A stretch of DNA of 64,000 bases from Acidobacteriota bacterium (GTDB lineage: Bacteria; Acidobacteriota; Terriglobia; UBA7540). The position numbers were made by a program, and so were the translations under genes. Location of the stretch: NCBI GenBank assembly GCA_021817045.1, contig JAKAWG010000002.1, positions 81,267 to 145,266 of the forward strand. Reading direction: 5' to 3'. Below the pieces are notes generated by a model. The model saw only the letters and a list, made by a program, of their open reading frames with translations. It was not told the origin of the DNA and searched no databases. Numbering within the stretch: position 1 is the first letter of the stretch; each line of letters begins with the position of its first letter. This document shows positions 1 to 8,094 of the stretch, piece by piece.

Positions 1-1
1 T

Positions 2-112
2 GCCAGCCTTCACCGGCAGGTGCGCGACGCCGTGCGCTGCCACTTTGAAGAGGGCCGGCAACCCAGGACCGTCCGCCTTCACTTTGTTAGGGAAGAAGTA
101 ATTGCGGCATGA
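2..112 (+). CDS. hicB: HicB-family antitoxin, C-terminal fragment (starts before the window)
   Basis: Reading from base 2 gives 36 residues ending at TGA 110-112. They resemble the C-terminal tail of HicB antitoxins: a short helix (LHRQVRDAV), a basic loop, then a strand of the type RLHFVREEVIA. HicB neutralises the HicA mRNA interferase and usually represses its own operon. The stop overlaps the next start as ATGA, the usual coupling in hicBA operons. The N-terminal part lies outside the window, so its RNase H-like fold cannot be checked. The identification leans on the recognisable HicA-like sequence immediately downstream. Confidence 0.7.
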   Translation, partial: ASLHRQVRDAVRCHFEEGRQPRTVRLHFVREEVIAA

Positions 113-346
113 GGCTCCCGCGTAACCTCTCGGGAGCGGAGCTTGCCAAATCGCTTCAACCACTCGGATACGAAGTCACCCGCCAAACGGGAAGCCACAT
201 TCGCCTCACAACTCGGCGAACATCACGTGACCGTTCCGAAACACTCCGGCCTGAAAACAGGCACAGTCGCTGGAATCCTTTCGGATGTTGCTGGCCATTT
301 CGGACTTTCCCGCGAGGACCTTCTCAAGCGACTGTTTTCCAGGTAA
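109..346 (+). pseudogene. hicA: HicA-family toxin, frameshifted
   Basis: HicA toxins are small double-stranded-RNA-binding-fold mRNA interferases of about 60-80 residues. The first frame (ATG at 109) encodes the HicA start, including GYEVTRQTGSHIRL with the catalytic His of the family. The family C-terminus (GEHHVTVP, then GTVAGILSDVAGHFGLSREDLLKRLF) continues in the next frame and stops at 344-346. The frame switch lies around 208-215. Uninterrupted, the product would be close to the family length of about 79 residues. Either the toxin is dead, which would make the antitoxin dispensable, or there is a base-calling error. Read as one frame, the gene would run on with unrelated sequence to base 432. 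Confidence 0.8.
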
Positions 347-689
347 GAACACCGCCAAGCCCACGACTGAACACATTTCGGATTTTTCCGGCCAACCCGC
401 AAGCCTTTCGGTGCGCAATGGCCTCTTGGTGATCCGGCTCTGTGCCGGCGCTGCCGCTACCCTCTGTTCCGTTCCTTGGACTCCAGTGAAATCCGAGAGG
501 TCAAAGTGTGTCTCAGCCTCGATTCCCGGCAAACCATAGCTGATATTTGTCCGTATGGCCGGCTGGGCTTCGTTCGTAACGACGGTATTCTCAGCGTTAT
601 GGAGGCCGCGTACTTTCAAGAAGCGCTGACGCAAGGCATCGGGCTTGGTAAGGCCGTTGGCTTCGGCCTGCTCTCCGTAACCCAACACG

Positions 690-742
690 CTGTAGCGGCG
701 ATCCCTCCGACCGCCGTCGTCGATCGGAGATCGACGCTACAG
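690..742. repeat. Imperfect palindromic intergenic element
   Basis: Arms 690-703 and 729-742 are reverse complements with one mismatch (ends CTGTAGCG and CGCTACAG). An inner pair, TCCGACCG with CGATCGGA, continues the pairing, so almost the whole 53 bases can fold into one long hairpin. The ends resemble the element near 42640-42731, suggesting a dispersed palindromic repeat family (inference). Confidence 0.55.
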
Positions 743-1051
743 TCCCGCGCAGTTCCACGATGGTCGCCGCAGGCGCAAAAAAGTGTCTCATCTGTCTCAC
801 GCGTCTCCACCGTCTCATTCGGGTGTGGCACGATAAACGCCATGGACGCTTGGGGCAAGCCCACAGCCTGGAGTGCGGCGGCCACCGCCTTTCTGTTTAG
901 AGTCGCGCCGGCCTTCACAGCATGCCCTGAGAAAAACGAAGGGCCGGCCTGCAGAGACGGGCGGCGGATCCGCTGCCTGATTCCAAAGGAAGGGCGTTCT
1001 TGTCCGCCTCCACCGGCTCGAAAGGCAGAAAATTCGCAAAAGATGTTATCA

Positions 1052-1240
1052 TGCGGAACGAACCTCATCCAAGCCATTGAAAACAAAAGATGAAAATTCG
1101 GCTCTAATGGGAACGAACTCGCACGGTCGATCTATATTATTGATTCTAAAGGCAAATACTCCAAGTTCGTTCCCAAAGATTAAAGTTATACAAAACAGGG
1201 GAGTTAGACGAATTTTTAGAGAAAAAACCGGGTTCGTTTC
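1052..1240. repeat. Cluster of GGAACGAAC-type motifs, including an 11-bp inverted repeat
   Basis: GGAACGAACC occurs at 1055-1064. GGGAACGAACT at 1109-1119 is perfectly inverted as AGTTCGTTCCC at 1164-1174. A related GGTTCGTTTCG lies at 1231. The spacing is irregular. This could be an operator array or a decayed mobile-element end. No function is known. Confidence 0.45.
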
Positions 1241-1433
1241 GTCAAACCCTGCTTCCTTGGCATCGCATTGGTTGACTTCACGATCCGCGAATGATAGGTT
1301 CGACTGGCTTTGCGCCGCGCTGGCGGGTGTTGCGCGGCTAACGCTTCTTTGCCTTGGAGCGCGGCGTCGTCAGAATGGACTCCCGGCACGCTCGGTAAGA
1401 GGCAAGTCAGAAAGACAACCCGGAGGAGAAGCG

Positions 1434-2192
1434 ATGCACGCCCGTCGTCGCGGGCTTCAGGTTTCAGCGCTCGCATTGCTGGCGCTTGTTCTTGATCCCG
1501 GTCTTCTCGCTGCAAAGACTTCAACCGCAGCCCGGCAGGCGCTCGTCAAGCTGTTGCTCGGAAAAGAAGTGAAAGCCTTGATCCCGCTTCCGGCAACGAA
1601 GGAAGGAGTGGATGTGTACCACGCGCCTGCGCGCGGCAAGTTCCTCGATGAGCGCGGGATCGACATGCGACGGCTGACGAAGTGGTTAAAGTCAAAGGGC
1701 GTTGGTGTTGACCAGGGGCAGTGGGCCATGATTACTAACGTCAAGGTCGACGCGAGGCGCGTGGAAGTCCATCTCGGAGGAGGCGGCGAAGGCAGGCGAG
1801 GCAGCAGGCACGCCAACAAGGCGAACCCGAGCTATCTGAGAGCCGGCGGATCGCGCGTCAACTTCGTGTACCGCAATGACGTGATCGACAGCGACCTCGA
1901 TCCGCAAACGTTCCTCGCCTTTATGTCCCGCGTCCTGGACGTCAGCCGCATCCGGGCTGAGTTGGCGGAAAAAAGTATGCCTGCCGAGTTCCAGCAAGCC
2001 ATCGCGGAGAAGACCGTTTGCGAAGGCATGACTTATCAAATGGTTCAATTGGCCTTCGGCGACCCGGAAGAAAAGAAGCTCGGCGGCGCGAGCGGCGGCA
2101 GCTTTTCCGAAACCTGGTATTACATGAGGCAGGGGCGCCGATGGGTCATCAAATTCGTCAACGGCAAGGTGGTGAAAGCGGAGGTCTTTTAG
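1434..2192 (+). CDS. Secreted hypothetical protein with a BamE/OmlA-like C-terminal segment
   Basis: The ATG at 1434 is preferred because GGAGGAG precedes it at the right spacing and a signal peptide follows directly (basic MHARRRG, a hydrophobic stretch, then an LLAAK-type end near residue 28). The mature part of about 225 residues has a Gly/Arg-rich loop near residues 105-125. Its C-terminal 60 residues run GMTYQMVQLAFGDPEEK, then W-Y and a final FVNGKVV. This pattern recalls SmpA/OmlA (BamE-like) folds, where GM..V....G.P is followed by W.Y and F..GKV. I do not recognise the family. A periplasmic location is inferred. The gene converges with the GntR gene, leaving only 7 bases between their stops. 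Confidence 0.7.
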   Translation: MHARRRGLQVSALALLALVLDPGLLAAKTSTAARQALVKLLLGKEVKALIPLPATKEGVDVYHAPARGKFLDERGIDMRRLTKWLKSKGVGVDQGQWAMITNVKVDARRVEVHLGGGGEGRRGSRHANKANPSYLRAGGSRVNFVYRNDVIDSDLDPQTFLAFMSRVLDVSRIRAELAEKSMPAEFQQAIAEKTVCEGMTYQMVQLAFGDPEEKKLGGASGGSFSETWYYMRQGRRWVIKFVNGKVVKAEVF

Positions 2193-2199
2193 ACCACCG

Positions 2200-2910
2200 T
2201 TACGATTGGGTGTAGTGGTGCGCTAGGTCCTGTTCCGTGTCCGTGAGGTGCCGGTTCATGGACTTGCGTGCCCCCTCCGCGTCACCGCGCCGAATGAATT
2301 CCATAACCTCTTCGTGTTGTTTCCTGCGAACCTCAACCACCTGCGGGCCGGAGAAAGTGGCCACGCGGCTTTCGCGAAGGAGTTCCGCGAGAGGGCCGAG
2401 AATAATCGAAAAAGTCGGGTTCTGCGTGGCGCGCGCGATTTCAGCGTGGAATCCGATGTCTGCATCGATGTATCCTGCCGGCGTGCCCGGCTTCTCGCGC
2501 ATGACTTTGAGGAATTGTTCCATCGCCTCGAGGTTCTCCTCGGTGCGACGCTGGGCCGCCAGGCCGGCCATGGCTACTTCAAGGATTTTCCGGAATTCCA
2601 GCAGGTGCCGCACGAGCTGAGTCTTGCGCCTGAGCAGAATCTTGAGAGGCTGCGAAACCGTTTCGTTGCGCGCCTCCAACACCGTTGTGCCCAAGCCACG
2701 CCGTATGGCGACGAAGCCGGTGCTTTCGAGCAGCTTCATCGCCTCGCGGATGACCGTCCGGCTGACGCCCAACGATTCGCACAACTCCCGCTCAGGCGGC
2801 AAGAAACTGTTTGGCGGATAATGCCCTTCGATGATCTTTTCGGAAATGATATCCGCCACTTCCTTATGGAGAGGCGGCCGGGGACGAAGCGTTCGCAGTG
2901 GAGTTCTCAT
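2200..2910 (-). CDS. GntR-family transcriptional regulator, FCD (FadR-like) subfamily
   Basis: The 236-residue product has an N-terminal winged helix (about 12-78, with LPPERELCESLGVSRTVIREAM and a GLGTTV wing) and a C-terminal all-helical FCD ligand domain (about 95-225). The FCD domain contains D-x3-FH (DADIGFHAEI) and later His residues (RKQHEEV, NRHL), the usual metal- and ligand-binding set. The start at 2910 is chosen because the upstream in-frame sequence is not GntR-like. FCD regulators commonly answer sugar acids or other organic acids. Its gene lies just downstream of mtlD, on the same strand, so it probably controls the polyol genes here (inference from position). Confidence 0.88.
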   Translation of the reverse strand: MRTPLRTLRPRPPLHKEVADIISEKIIEGHYPPNSFLPPERELCESLGVSRTVIREAMKLLESTGFVAIRRGLGTTVLEARNETVSQPLKILLRRKTQLVRHLLEFRKILEVAMAGLAAQRRTEENLEAMEQFLKVMREKPGTPAGYIDADIGFHAEIARATQNPTFSIILGPLAELLRESRVATFSGPQVVEVRRKQHEEVMEFIRRGDAEGARKSMNRHLTDTEQDLAHHYTQS

Positions 2911-3004
2911 TCTCAAATCAACCTCGGAATTCAGAGTGCGCGCGGGTTCCAGCTTTCCCGCCTCCTGCCAGGAGGCCGTGGCTCGTGGCGCCCGGCCGGG
3001 AGAA

Positions 3005-4198
3005 TCAGGCGTGCTCGCCCGTAACAAGCTTTTCGGTCACCTCAGAGTACGCCTCCGCAATAAGCTTCCCCAGTTCGCTATCTTCCTTGATCCCGCAGAC
3101 CGTCTGAAGGGCGTACCCCAACCCGTTGTTGCGTATCATGGCCTGCAACTTCACGGCGGCTGGATCGCCTGGGAAATCATAATGGAGGGCAGCTCCAATG
3201 GCAGAAGAAAGCGCCTTGGGCCGGATTCCCTCTTCCAGCGCAAGCCGCGCCGGACCCACCAGGCGATCATTCGGAGCGAGTTTGCGGATGGGGTCGCGGG
3301 CATTTCGCTCGATCGGATCGACGATTTCGGGGCGCTGATACTTGGCCAAGGCAGAGGCCGCAAACGCGCGCTGATCGTTGGGATCGAATCCATAGCGCTT
3401 AATTAAACCGGCCCCGGCCTCCCTGCTGGCCTCGGAAACAAGCTCGATGATTACCGGGTCATTCGCCGCCTCGCTGAGCAGTTTGTAGCCCTTGAAGTAC
3501 CCAGGGTACACGATAACCGCATTAATGGCGTTGTAGGTGAAGAGCTTCCGGATCAGCGCGTGCTGGAAATTCGGCTGGGGAGATAGGCCGGTAATCGGCG
3601 GAATGCCGCCTACGAACGCCTGGCGGTCACAAGGCAATTCCCACAGATCCTGCGTTTTCAGACTCAATGGGTCTTCGGCCCGCATCTCTTCTGTCGGCTC
3701 GATGGTCGAACGAAGGACCATCGTTTCTATCAATCCCACGCGATCCCGGAACCACTGCCGTCCGTCCGGCGTCAGCGCCGGCTCAATCAATTTGCGGAGC
3801 AGTTCAGCGGGCTGGAAGTAGTTCTCGCAAATGAGAATGTTGAGCGCTTCCTGCCGGTTTCGAGCAAAGGCGCGGCCAATACCAGCCGAGAGCAGCAGGA
3901 CGATTTCCGGCAGATTAGGGCCGCCGATTGAAATGAAGACCACGCCAGCGTCGGCCACGGCATCCGCGACGGCATCCGCGTCACGAGAAAGCAGCACGTC
4001 GAAGTCCCCAATCGTCGTGCTCTTGTCCGGCGCGCCCAGGACTTCAACCCGGTATTTGCGCCGCTCGCGTAACAGGTTGACCAGAGGCTCAGACTTTTCG
4101 ACGAACCGAATGTGGTAACCGGAAAGCGCGAGCAGGTGCGCAATAAAGCCTCTCGCAATCTTACCCGCTCCAAAGACAACGGCATTCTTAGTCTGCAC
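3005..4198 (-). CDS. mtlD: Mannitol-1-phosphate 5-dehydrogenase-like protein
   Basis: The 397-residue product begins with a Rossmann motif (AVVFGAGKIARGF), typical of the MtlD/long-chain mannitol dehydrogenase family, which interconverts mannitol-1-phosphate and fructose-6-phosphate with NAD. The middle and C-terminal parts fit the family helical domain (for example KLFTYNAINAVIVYPGYFKGY). Length is close to the usual 380-400. The start is GTG at 4196-4198, with AGGAA upstream. The related uronate reductases (UxaB/UxuB) share the fold, so the exact substrate is not fixed. The GntR regulator lies 94 bases downstream on the same strand, and two sugar-metabolism genes diverge upstream. Confidence 0.8.
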   Translation of the reverse strand: MQTKNAVVFGAGKIARGFIAHLLALSGYHIRFVEKSEPLVNLLRERRKYRVEVLGAPDKSTTIGDFDVLLSRDADAVADAVADAGVVFISIGGPNLPEIVLLLSAGIGRAFARNRQEALNILICENYFQPAELLRKLIEPALTPDGRQWFRDRVGLIETMVLRSTIEPTEEMRAEDPLSLKTQDLWELPCDRQAFVGGIPPITGLSPQPNFQHALIRKLFTYNAINAVIVYPGYFKGYKLLSEAANDPVIIELVSEASREAGAGLIKRYGFDPNDQRAFAASALAKYQRPEIVDPIERNARDPIRKLAPNDRLVGPARLALEEGIRPKALSSAIGAALHYDFPGDPAAVKLQAMIRNNGLGYALQTVCGIKEDSELGKLIAEAYSEVTEKLVTGEHA

Positions 4199-4651
4199 GA
4201 AGGTTCCTCAATTCCAGGAAATTTGAACGAAGGCCAAGGACGTCAGCCTGGATGTGCTTCCTGAGTGCCACTCGCGCGGCACCTCCCAAGATTGTAATCA
4301 AATTGCCGTTTACAGAGCAATTGCTCGCCATCTTCGAACTCTCACAATCAGCGCGTAACTTGAAGCATAAGGCCCTTCTTCGGGTGGCCGCAATGAATAT
4401 GACATCCTACCAAAGTATGCTTGCGGAACCAATGCCGAGCATCTGGAGACCTGCCATTTTGCCGATTCATCAGCGCGACGGTCGTCGCCTCGTGCGCCTC
4501 ATTCGCTGCCCGCACAGATCGTGTTGAAGTGTTACCATTGTCGTTTGCGCGCGCGGGTCGCCCGGGTGCGTGCGGGAACCGATCCACTAGAATCAGCGGG
4601 TCAAAGTTCCGACCTTACGAGCAAAACAAGGGTCGCAACAGGAGATTAGGA
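4199..4651. promoter_or_regulatory. Divergent promoter region of the polyol locus, with a perfect 12-bp palindrome
   Basis: This 453-base gap separates mtlD (leftward) from the sugar isomerase (rightward), so promoters for both should lie here. A perfect palindrome GAGCAATTGCTC sits at 4315-4326, about 120 bases upstream of mtlD, a plausible operator for the nearby GntR/FCD protein. FCD operators are usually of the form T-GT-N-AC-A, which this does not match well. No clear -35/-10 pair was identified and no gene was seen. Confidence 0.4.
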
Positions 4652-5548
4652 ATGCTCTCGCGAAGACAGTTCTTTGGCGATGCTGTATCCGGTCTGCTTT
4701 CTCTCGGCTGGGCCGCGAGCGGCGGCTGGGCAGCCTCAAACCCTTGCGGCCCGCTGTGCTGGCCACATCCCATCGGTTTGCAACTCTACACAGTCCGAGA
4801 TGTGCTGAAAGCCGATCCGCTAAAAACCTTGAAGGACGTGGCCGTGATCGGCTACAAGGAAGTAGAGCTTGGAGGTTCCGCCACTGACATCCCTGCCTCG
4901 ACGCTCACCCAGTATTTGCGCGAGTCCCGCCTGCCTGCCGTAAGCGGGCACTTCCCTCTTGAAAGCGCCGGCTCCAAGTGGCAGAAGTCGATCGCATATT
5001 CCCGCGCTGTCGGCTTGCGATACATGGTGTGCCCTTTCGCCAACGCCTCTACCGTGGACGGCTGGAAGCGTGTCGCTGATCTCTTCAATCGTGCCGGAAA
5101 AGAGTGCAAGGAGGCCGGCATCCAGTTCGCCTATCATAACCATCTTCAAGAATTCCGTCCCGTGGGGAACACAACCGGCTATGAAATCATGGCCACGCAC
5201 ACCGACCCCGCGCTCGTTGAATTCGAGATGGACGTATTCTGGATGGTCTATGGCGGCCAAAACCCACTCGAATATTTTCGGCGTTTTCAGGGCCGGTACA
5301 CCCTTCTGCACATTAAGGACATGAAGAAGAAAGTCGGCTATGCGTGGAATCCGCGGCAATTCCCACCGCACGGGACCATTCCGTTCACCGAGGTCGGCCG
5401 CGGCCGGATTAATTGGCGAGACATTTTCGCCCAGGTGAAAGAAGCCGGGACGAGGCACATTTTTGTCGAGCAGGACGTGTGCGAAGTGCCTACGCTGGAA
5501 GCCGCGTGCATCAGCTACGACTACTTGAAACATCTGCGACGGATCTGA
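4652..5548 (+). CDS. Sugar phosphate isomerase/epimerase (xylose isomerase-like TIM barrel), Tat-type signal
   Basis: The ATG at 4652 follows an AGGAGATT ribosome site and opens with a twin-arginine signal (LSRRQFFGDAV, then a hydrophobic stretch ending near residue 29), implying export in folded form. The mature part has the AP-endonuclease-2-like TIM barrel signatures GLQLYTVRD, FAYHNHLQEF, EFEMDVFWM, LLHIKD and FVEQD, whose acidic and His residues bind the catalytic metal in this superfamily. Such exported proteins are frequent in Acidobacteriota; substrates are mostly unknown. It lies 31 bases upstream of a zinc alcohol dehydrogenase and is probably co-transcribed with it for sugar or polyol oxidation and isomerisation (inference). 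Confidence 0.85.
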   Translation: MLSRRQFFGDAVSGLLSLGWAASGGWAASNPCGPLCWPHPIGLQLYTVRDVLKADPLKTLKDVAVIGYKEVELGGSATDIPASTLTQYLRESRLPAVSGHFPLESAGSKWQKSIAYSRAVGLRYMVCPFANASTVDGWKRVADLFNRAGKECKEAGIQFAYHNHLQEFRPVGNTTGYEIMATHTDPALVEFEMDVFWMVYGGQNPLEYFRRFQGRYTLLHIKDMKKKVGYAWNPRQFPPHGTIPFTEVGRGRINWRDIFAQVKEAGTRHIFVEQDVCEVPTLEAACISYDYLKHLRRI

Positions 5549-5579
5549 CGGCGGAAAGCACGAAGAGGAGAACATTGCA

Positions 5580-6605
5580 GTGAAGGCGGTTGTTGTCTCA
5601 GAACCCATGAAGTTCGGCGTGGCGACGGTCCCGCAGCCATCTTGCGGCGCAGGCGAAGTTCTGATCCGTACCTCGCACTGCGGCGTTTGCGGAACGGATT
5701 TGGAAATTCTCCGTGGGACGATGCCGCGTGGTTTTGTCCGCTACCCTCTTATTCCAGGCCACGAATGGACGGGCACTGTTGTCGAGACAGGCGCGGGCGT
5801 AGACAACTGTAAACCAGGCGACCGAGTCTCTGTGGAAGGTTATCTGACTTGCGGAAAGTGCTTCTATTGCCGTATGGGTGCAACAAATCTTTGCACGACT
5901 CACGAGCAAATGGGGCTCACCCATAGCGGCGGCTTTGCCGAGTACGTGGCGGCGCCCGGCCGGTCCTGTCATCGTCTGCCCGACCACGTGACCCTGGAAG
6001 AAGCCGTGCTCGTCGAGCCGGCGGCAACCGTTGTCCGGGCAATCGGACGAGTCCAATTCAAACCCGGGTATGCCGTTGCGGTAATTGGATGCGGGACGAT
6101 CGGCGAGATTACCATGCGTGTTCTCTCGCTCTATCGCCCTTCAAGCGTGCTCGCCATCGACCTTTCCGAAGGGCAGCGTTCACTCGCCATGCGGGCTGGT
6201 GCCACTCTCTTTACATCAACCTCAGACGCGAAGGAGCTTATCGACTTGAGCGGGACCGAAGGGTGGGACGTTGTGATCAACTGTGCCGGCGGCACTGGAG
6301 CTCTCGATCTGGCGCTGGCCATTGTGAGGCGCGGGGGAAACGTTGTGGCGATTGGTGCAGCGCACGGGGAAGAGCGCTTGGCGACCGACGCCAACCTCCT
6401 CGTGATGAAAGATTTGCGCATTGACGGCGTTTGCGGCTATACGACCCAGTCCTGGGTGCAAACGCTCGAGCTCGTTGCGTCAGGGAGGCTACAATTGCGA
6501 GACCTGGTCACCCACACTCGTCCGCTCGACGAATTCCTAGAAGCGTTAAGGCTTTTGGAATCCCGGACGGAGCCGGTGGGAAAGATCGTCATCCGTTGCG
6601 CCTGA
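5580..6605 (+). CDS. Zinc-dependent alcohol/polyol dehydrogenase (MDR family)
   Basis: The 341-residue protein is a medium-chain dehydrogenase of the sorbitol/threonine dehydrogenase type. Catalytic zinc ligands are visible as Cys37 (GVCGTD) and His61-Glu62 (PGHEW). Structural zinc is held by Cys91, 94, 97 and 105. The NAD-binding turn is VIGCGTIG (169-175). The start is GTG at 5580 with AGGAG about 8 bases upstream. Members oxidise secondary alcohols of sugars or polyols. Pairing with the exported isomerase and the divergent mtlD suggests polyol catabolism, but the substrate cannot be read from sequence. Confidence 0.87.
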   Translation: MKAVVVSEPMKFGVATVPQPSCGAGEVLIRTSHCGVCGTDLEILRGTMPRGFVRYPLIPGHEWTGTVVETGAGVDNCKPGDRVSVEGYLTCGKCFYCRMGATNLCTTHEQMGLTHSGGFAEYVAAPGRSCHRLPDHVTLEEAVLVEPAATVVRAIGRVQFKPGYAVAVIGCGTIGEITMRVLSLYRPSSVLAIDLSEGQRSLAMRAGATLFTSTSDAKELIDLSGTEGWDVVINCAGGTGALDLALAIVRRGGNVVAIGAAHGEERLATDANLLVMKDLRIDGVCGYTTQSWVQTLELVASGRLQLRDLVTHTRPLDEFLEALRLLESRTEPVGKIVIRCA

Positions 6606-6613
6606 TCCGCATT

Positions 6614-7087
6614 TCAGATCGGTTGAGTGAACCTGGTGAGCAATCGCGCAAAGTCCCGGCAATCCCGATCTGGCCAATTCTCCATCAGCCGTGAAAAGAA
6701 TGCTGTTCGGAACGCGCGGGCCTCGAGGGCGCATCGGAACCCCTTCTTGGAGAGACAAAGTAAAATGCTGCGTCCGTCTTTCTGGGATGCTACGCGCTTC
6801 ACGTAGCCTGCCTTGACGGCGGCCGCCACCATGCGGCTGGCCCGCGAGGGATCAACGCCCAGCCGCGCAGCGACGGTCCTGACCGTCGGCTGCTCGTCTC
6901 CATCCTCGGTGGCGTCTTCAAGTGCGTCAACAACGAAGACGTGAGACGTCGCGAGGCGGCGCCCCGTTTCCCGCTCCATTAAGCGGCCCAGCGCGCGTCG
7001 CGTCTGACTCCGCCGTATGCGCACCATCGCCCGCTCAATCATCGCCATCGCCTCTTGTCTACTCATCGATACGTTTTGCGACTTCAT
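6614..7087 (-). CDS. MarR-like winged-helix transcriptional regulator
   Basis: The 157-residue product has a central winged helix with the order typical of MarR proteins: TVRTVAARLGVDPSRASRMVAAAVKAGYVKRVAS, then the wing QKDGRSILLCLSKKG. Flanking helices would form the dimer interface. The start at 7087 (MKSQ) is preferred over a TTG further upstream because the latter would run through the divergent promoter. MarR proteins repress neighbouring divergent genes and respond to small ligands or oxidants. The divergent gene here is a methyltransferase, and overlapping palindromes lie between the two at 7141-7165. Confidence 0.82.
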   Translation of the reverse strand: MKSQNVSMSRQEAMAMIERAMVRIRRSQTRRALGRLMERETGRRLATSHVFVVDALEDATEDGDEQPTVRTVAARLGVDPSRASRMVAAAVKAGYVKRVASQKDGRSILLCLSKKGFRCALEARAFRTAFFSRLMENWPDRDCRDFARLLTRFTQPI

Positions 7088-7117
7088 ACTTCCGAACTCT
7101 ACCAACATACGTGCCCG

Positions 7118-7165
7118 TTGACAATCTTTATATAATGCTAATAGCATATAGATGCTATACGCATC
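7118..7165 (+). promoter_or_regulatory. Promoter with overlapping palindromic operators for the MarR/methyltransferase pair
   Basis: A consensus -35 TTGACA lies at 7118-7123 and a candidate -10 TAGCAT at 7142-7147 (18-base spacer). ATAGCAT-ATAG-ATGCTAT at 7141-7158 is a perfect inverted repeat with 7-base arms, and GATGC-TATAC-GCATC at 7151-7165 overlaps it. A repressor bound here would cover the -10, so autoregulation and methyltransferase repression by the MarR protein are likely (inference). Confidence 0.6.
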
Positions 7166-7188
7166 TATCTTATAGAGGTGAGAATGCG

Positions 7189-7821
7189 ATGGTTAAGACC
7201 GCACAGGCATTCGACAAACTGTATCGGCGTGGCGTACCCTTGCCCTGGAATGTGGACGGCCCCACGCCTTTCGTCCGAGAGCTGGAACAACAAGGTCAGA
7301 TTCGCGGAAAGGTTCTCGACGCGGGCTGCGGCACGGGCGAGAACGCGTTGTTCTTGGCGGAGCGCAAACATTACGTTGTTGGGTTCGACGGGGCGCCGGC
7401 GGCGATCGAGATGGCGCGGGCTAAGGCTGCGGCGCGCGAACTTCCGGTCGACTTTCGGGTTGCCGACGCGCGGGACCTTCGAGGCTTCGAAGGGCCTTTC
7501 GATACCATCGTCGATTCCGGACTCTTTCACGTTTTTGACAGAAAAGCGGACCGCCTGCACTATGCCGCTTCCTTGCGGCGCGTCTGCGGGCCGGGCAGCA
7601 CCCTCCACCTGTTGGCTTTTAGGGCTGACGAAAGACCACGTCTCGTGGGGGCGAACCAGCTTCGCTTTAGGTTGCAGCGCTTGCTGACCGGTTTTGGCAC
7701 CCACGGCGTAAGCGAAGCCGAGCTGCGGGAAGCTTTCTCTGAAGGCTGGGCCGTCGACTCACTGACCGCCCGCGTTGACGGGAACCATCATTTCTACCTT
7801 GCGCAAATCCGTTGCGTTTGA
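7189..7821 (+). CDS. Class I SAM-dependent methyltransferase
   Basis: The 210-residue protein has SAM motif I at about 42-50 (KVLDAGCGTGENALFL), an acidic residue ending the second strand (VVGFDGAPAAIEMARA), and the motif FDTIVDSGLFHVF. The layout resembles small thiol, tellurite or thiopurine methyltransferases, which act in detoxification. The substrate is not determined. The start at 7189 has AGAGGTGAG about 8 bases upstream; longer frames cross the promoter. The divergent MarR regulator and the shared operator suggest induction by a toxic compound. Confidence 0.83.
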   Translation: MVKTAQAFDKLYRRGVPLPWNVDGPTPFVRELEQQGQIRGKVLDAGCGTGENALFLAERKHYVVGFDGAPAAIEMARAKAAARELPVDFRVADARDLRGFEGPFDTIVDSGLFHVFDRKADRLHYAASLRRVCGPGSTLHLLAFRADERPRLVGANQLRFRLQRLLTGFGTHGVSEAELREAFSEGWAVDSLTARVDGNHHFYLAQIRCV

Positions 7822-8094
7822 ACCTTCCCTTGCTCATGCGGATTTTGCAGCAGGAGGACAAAAAACAAAGCCTCCGGCCTGAATCGTCACAAGTCAGTTG
7901 CTGCTAAACCGGAACTTTGACTGGCTCGCCTCCTTCTCACAGTGGGCCTCCTGGACGAGGTGAAACCGACCAGCGGGCGCCAAGCGGCCCAAAGACGCTT
8001 GACGCACATCGTCTGAGGACTAGACTAGAAAGGAGTGGAGACGTCCGGTACGGAATCCAGGGCTGTCGATTGTGCTATCGTGCGGAGAGCCAAA

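Larger units (their letters stand above)
347..1433. other. Gene-poor stretch of about 1.1 kb with repeats
   Basis: No reading frame here has recognisable protein features. Frames on either strand lack ribosome sites and look like random open frames in GC-rich DNA. The stretch carries an imperfect palindrome at 690-742 and, after base 1050, a more AT-rich section with a recurring GGAACGAAC motif. The end of this section (about 1100-1433) would also hold the promoter of the secreted protein that starts at 1434. Confidence 0.5.

Noticed and set aside
206..1086. Several long frames on both strands between hicA and the secreted protein
   Set aside because: They overlap each other, lack ribosome sites and show no family features; GC-rich DNA produces such frames by chance.
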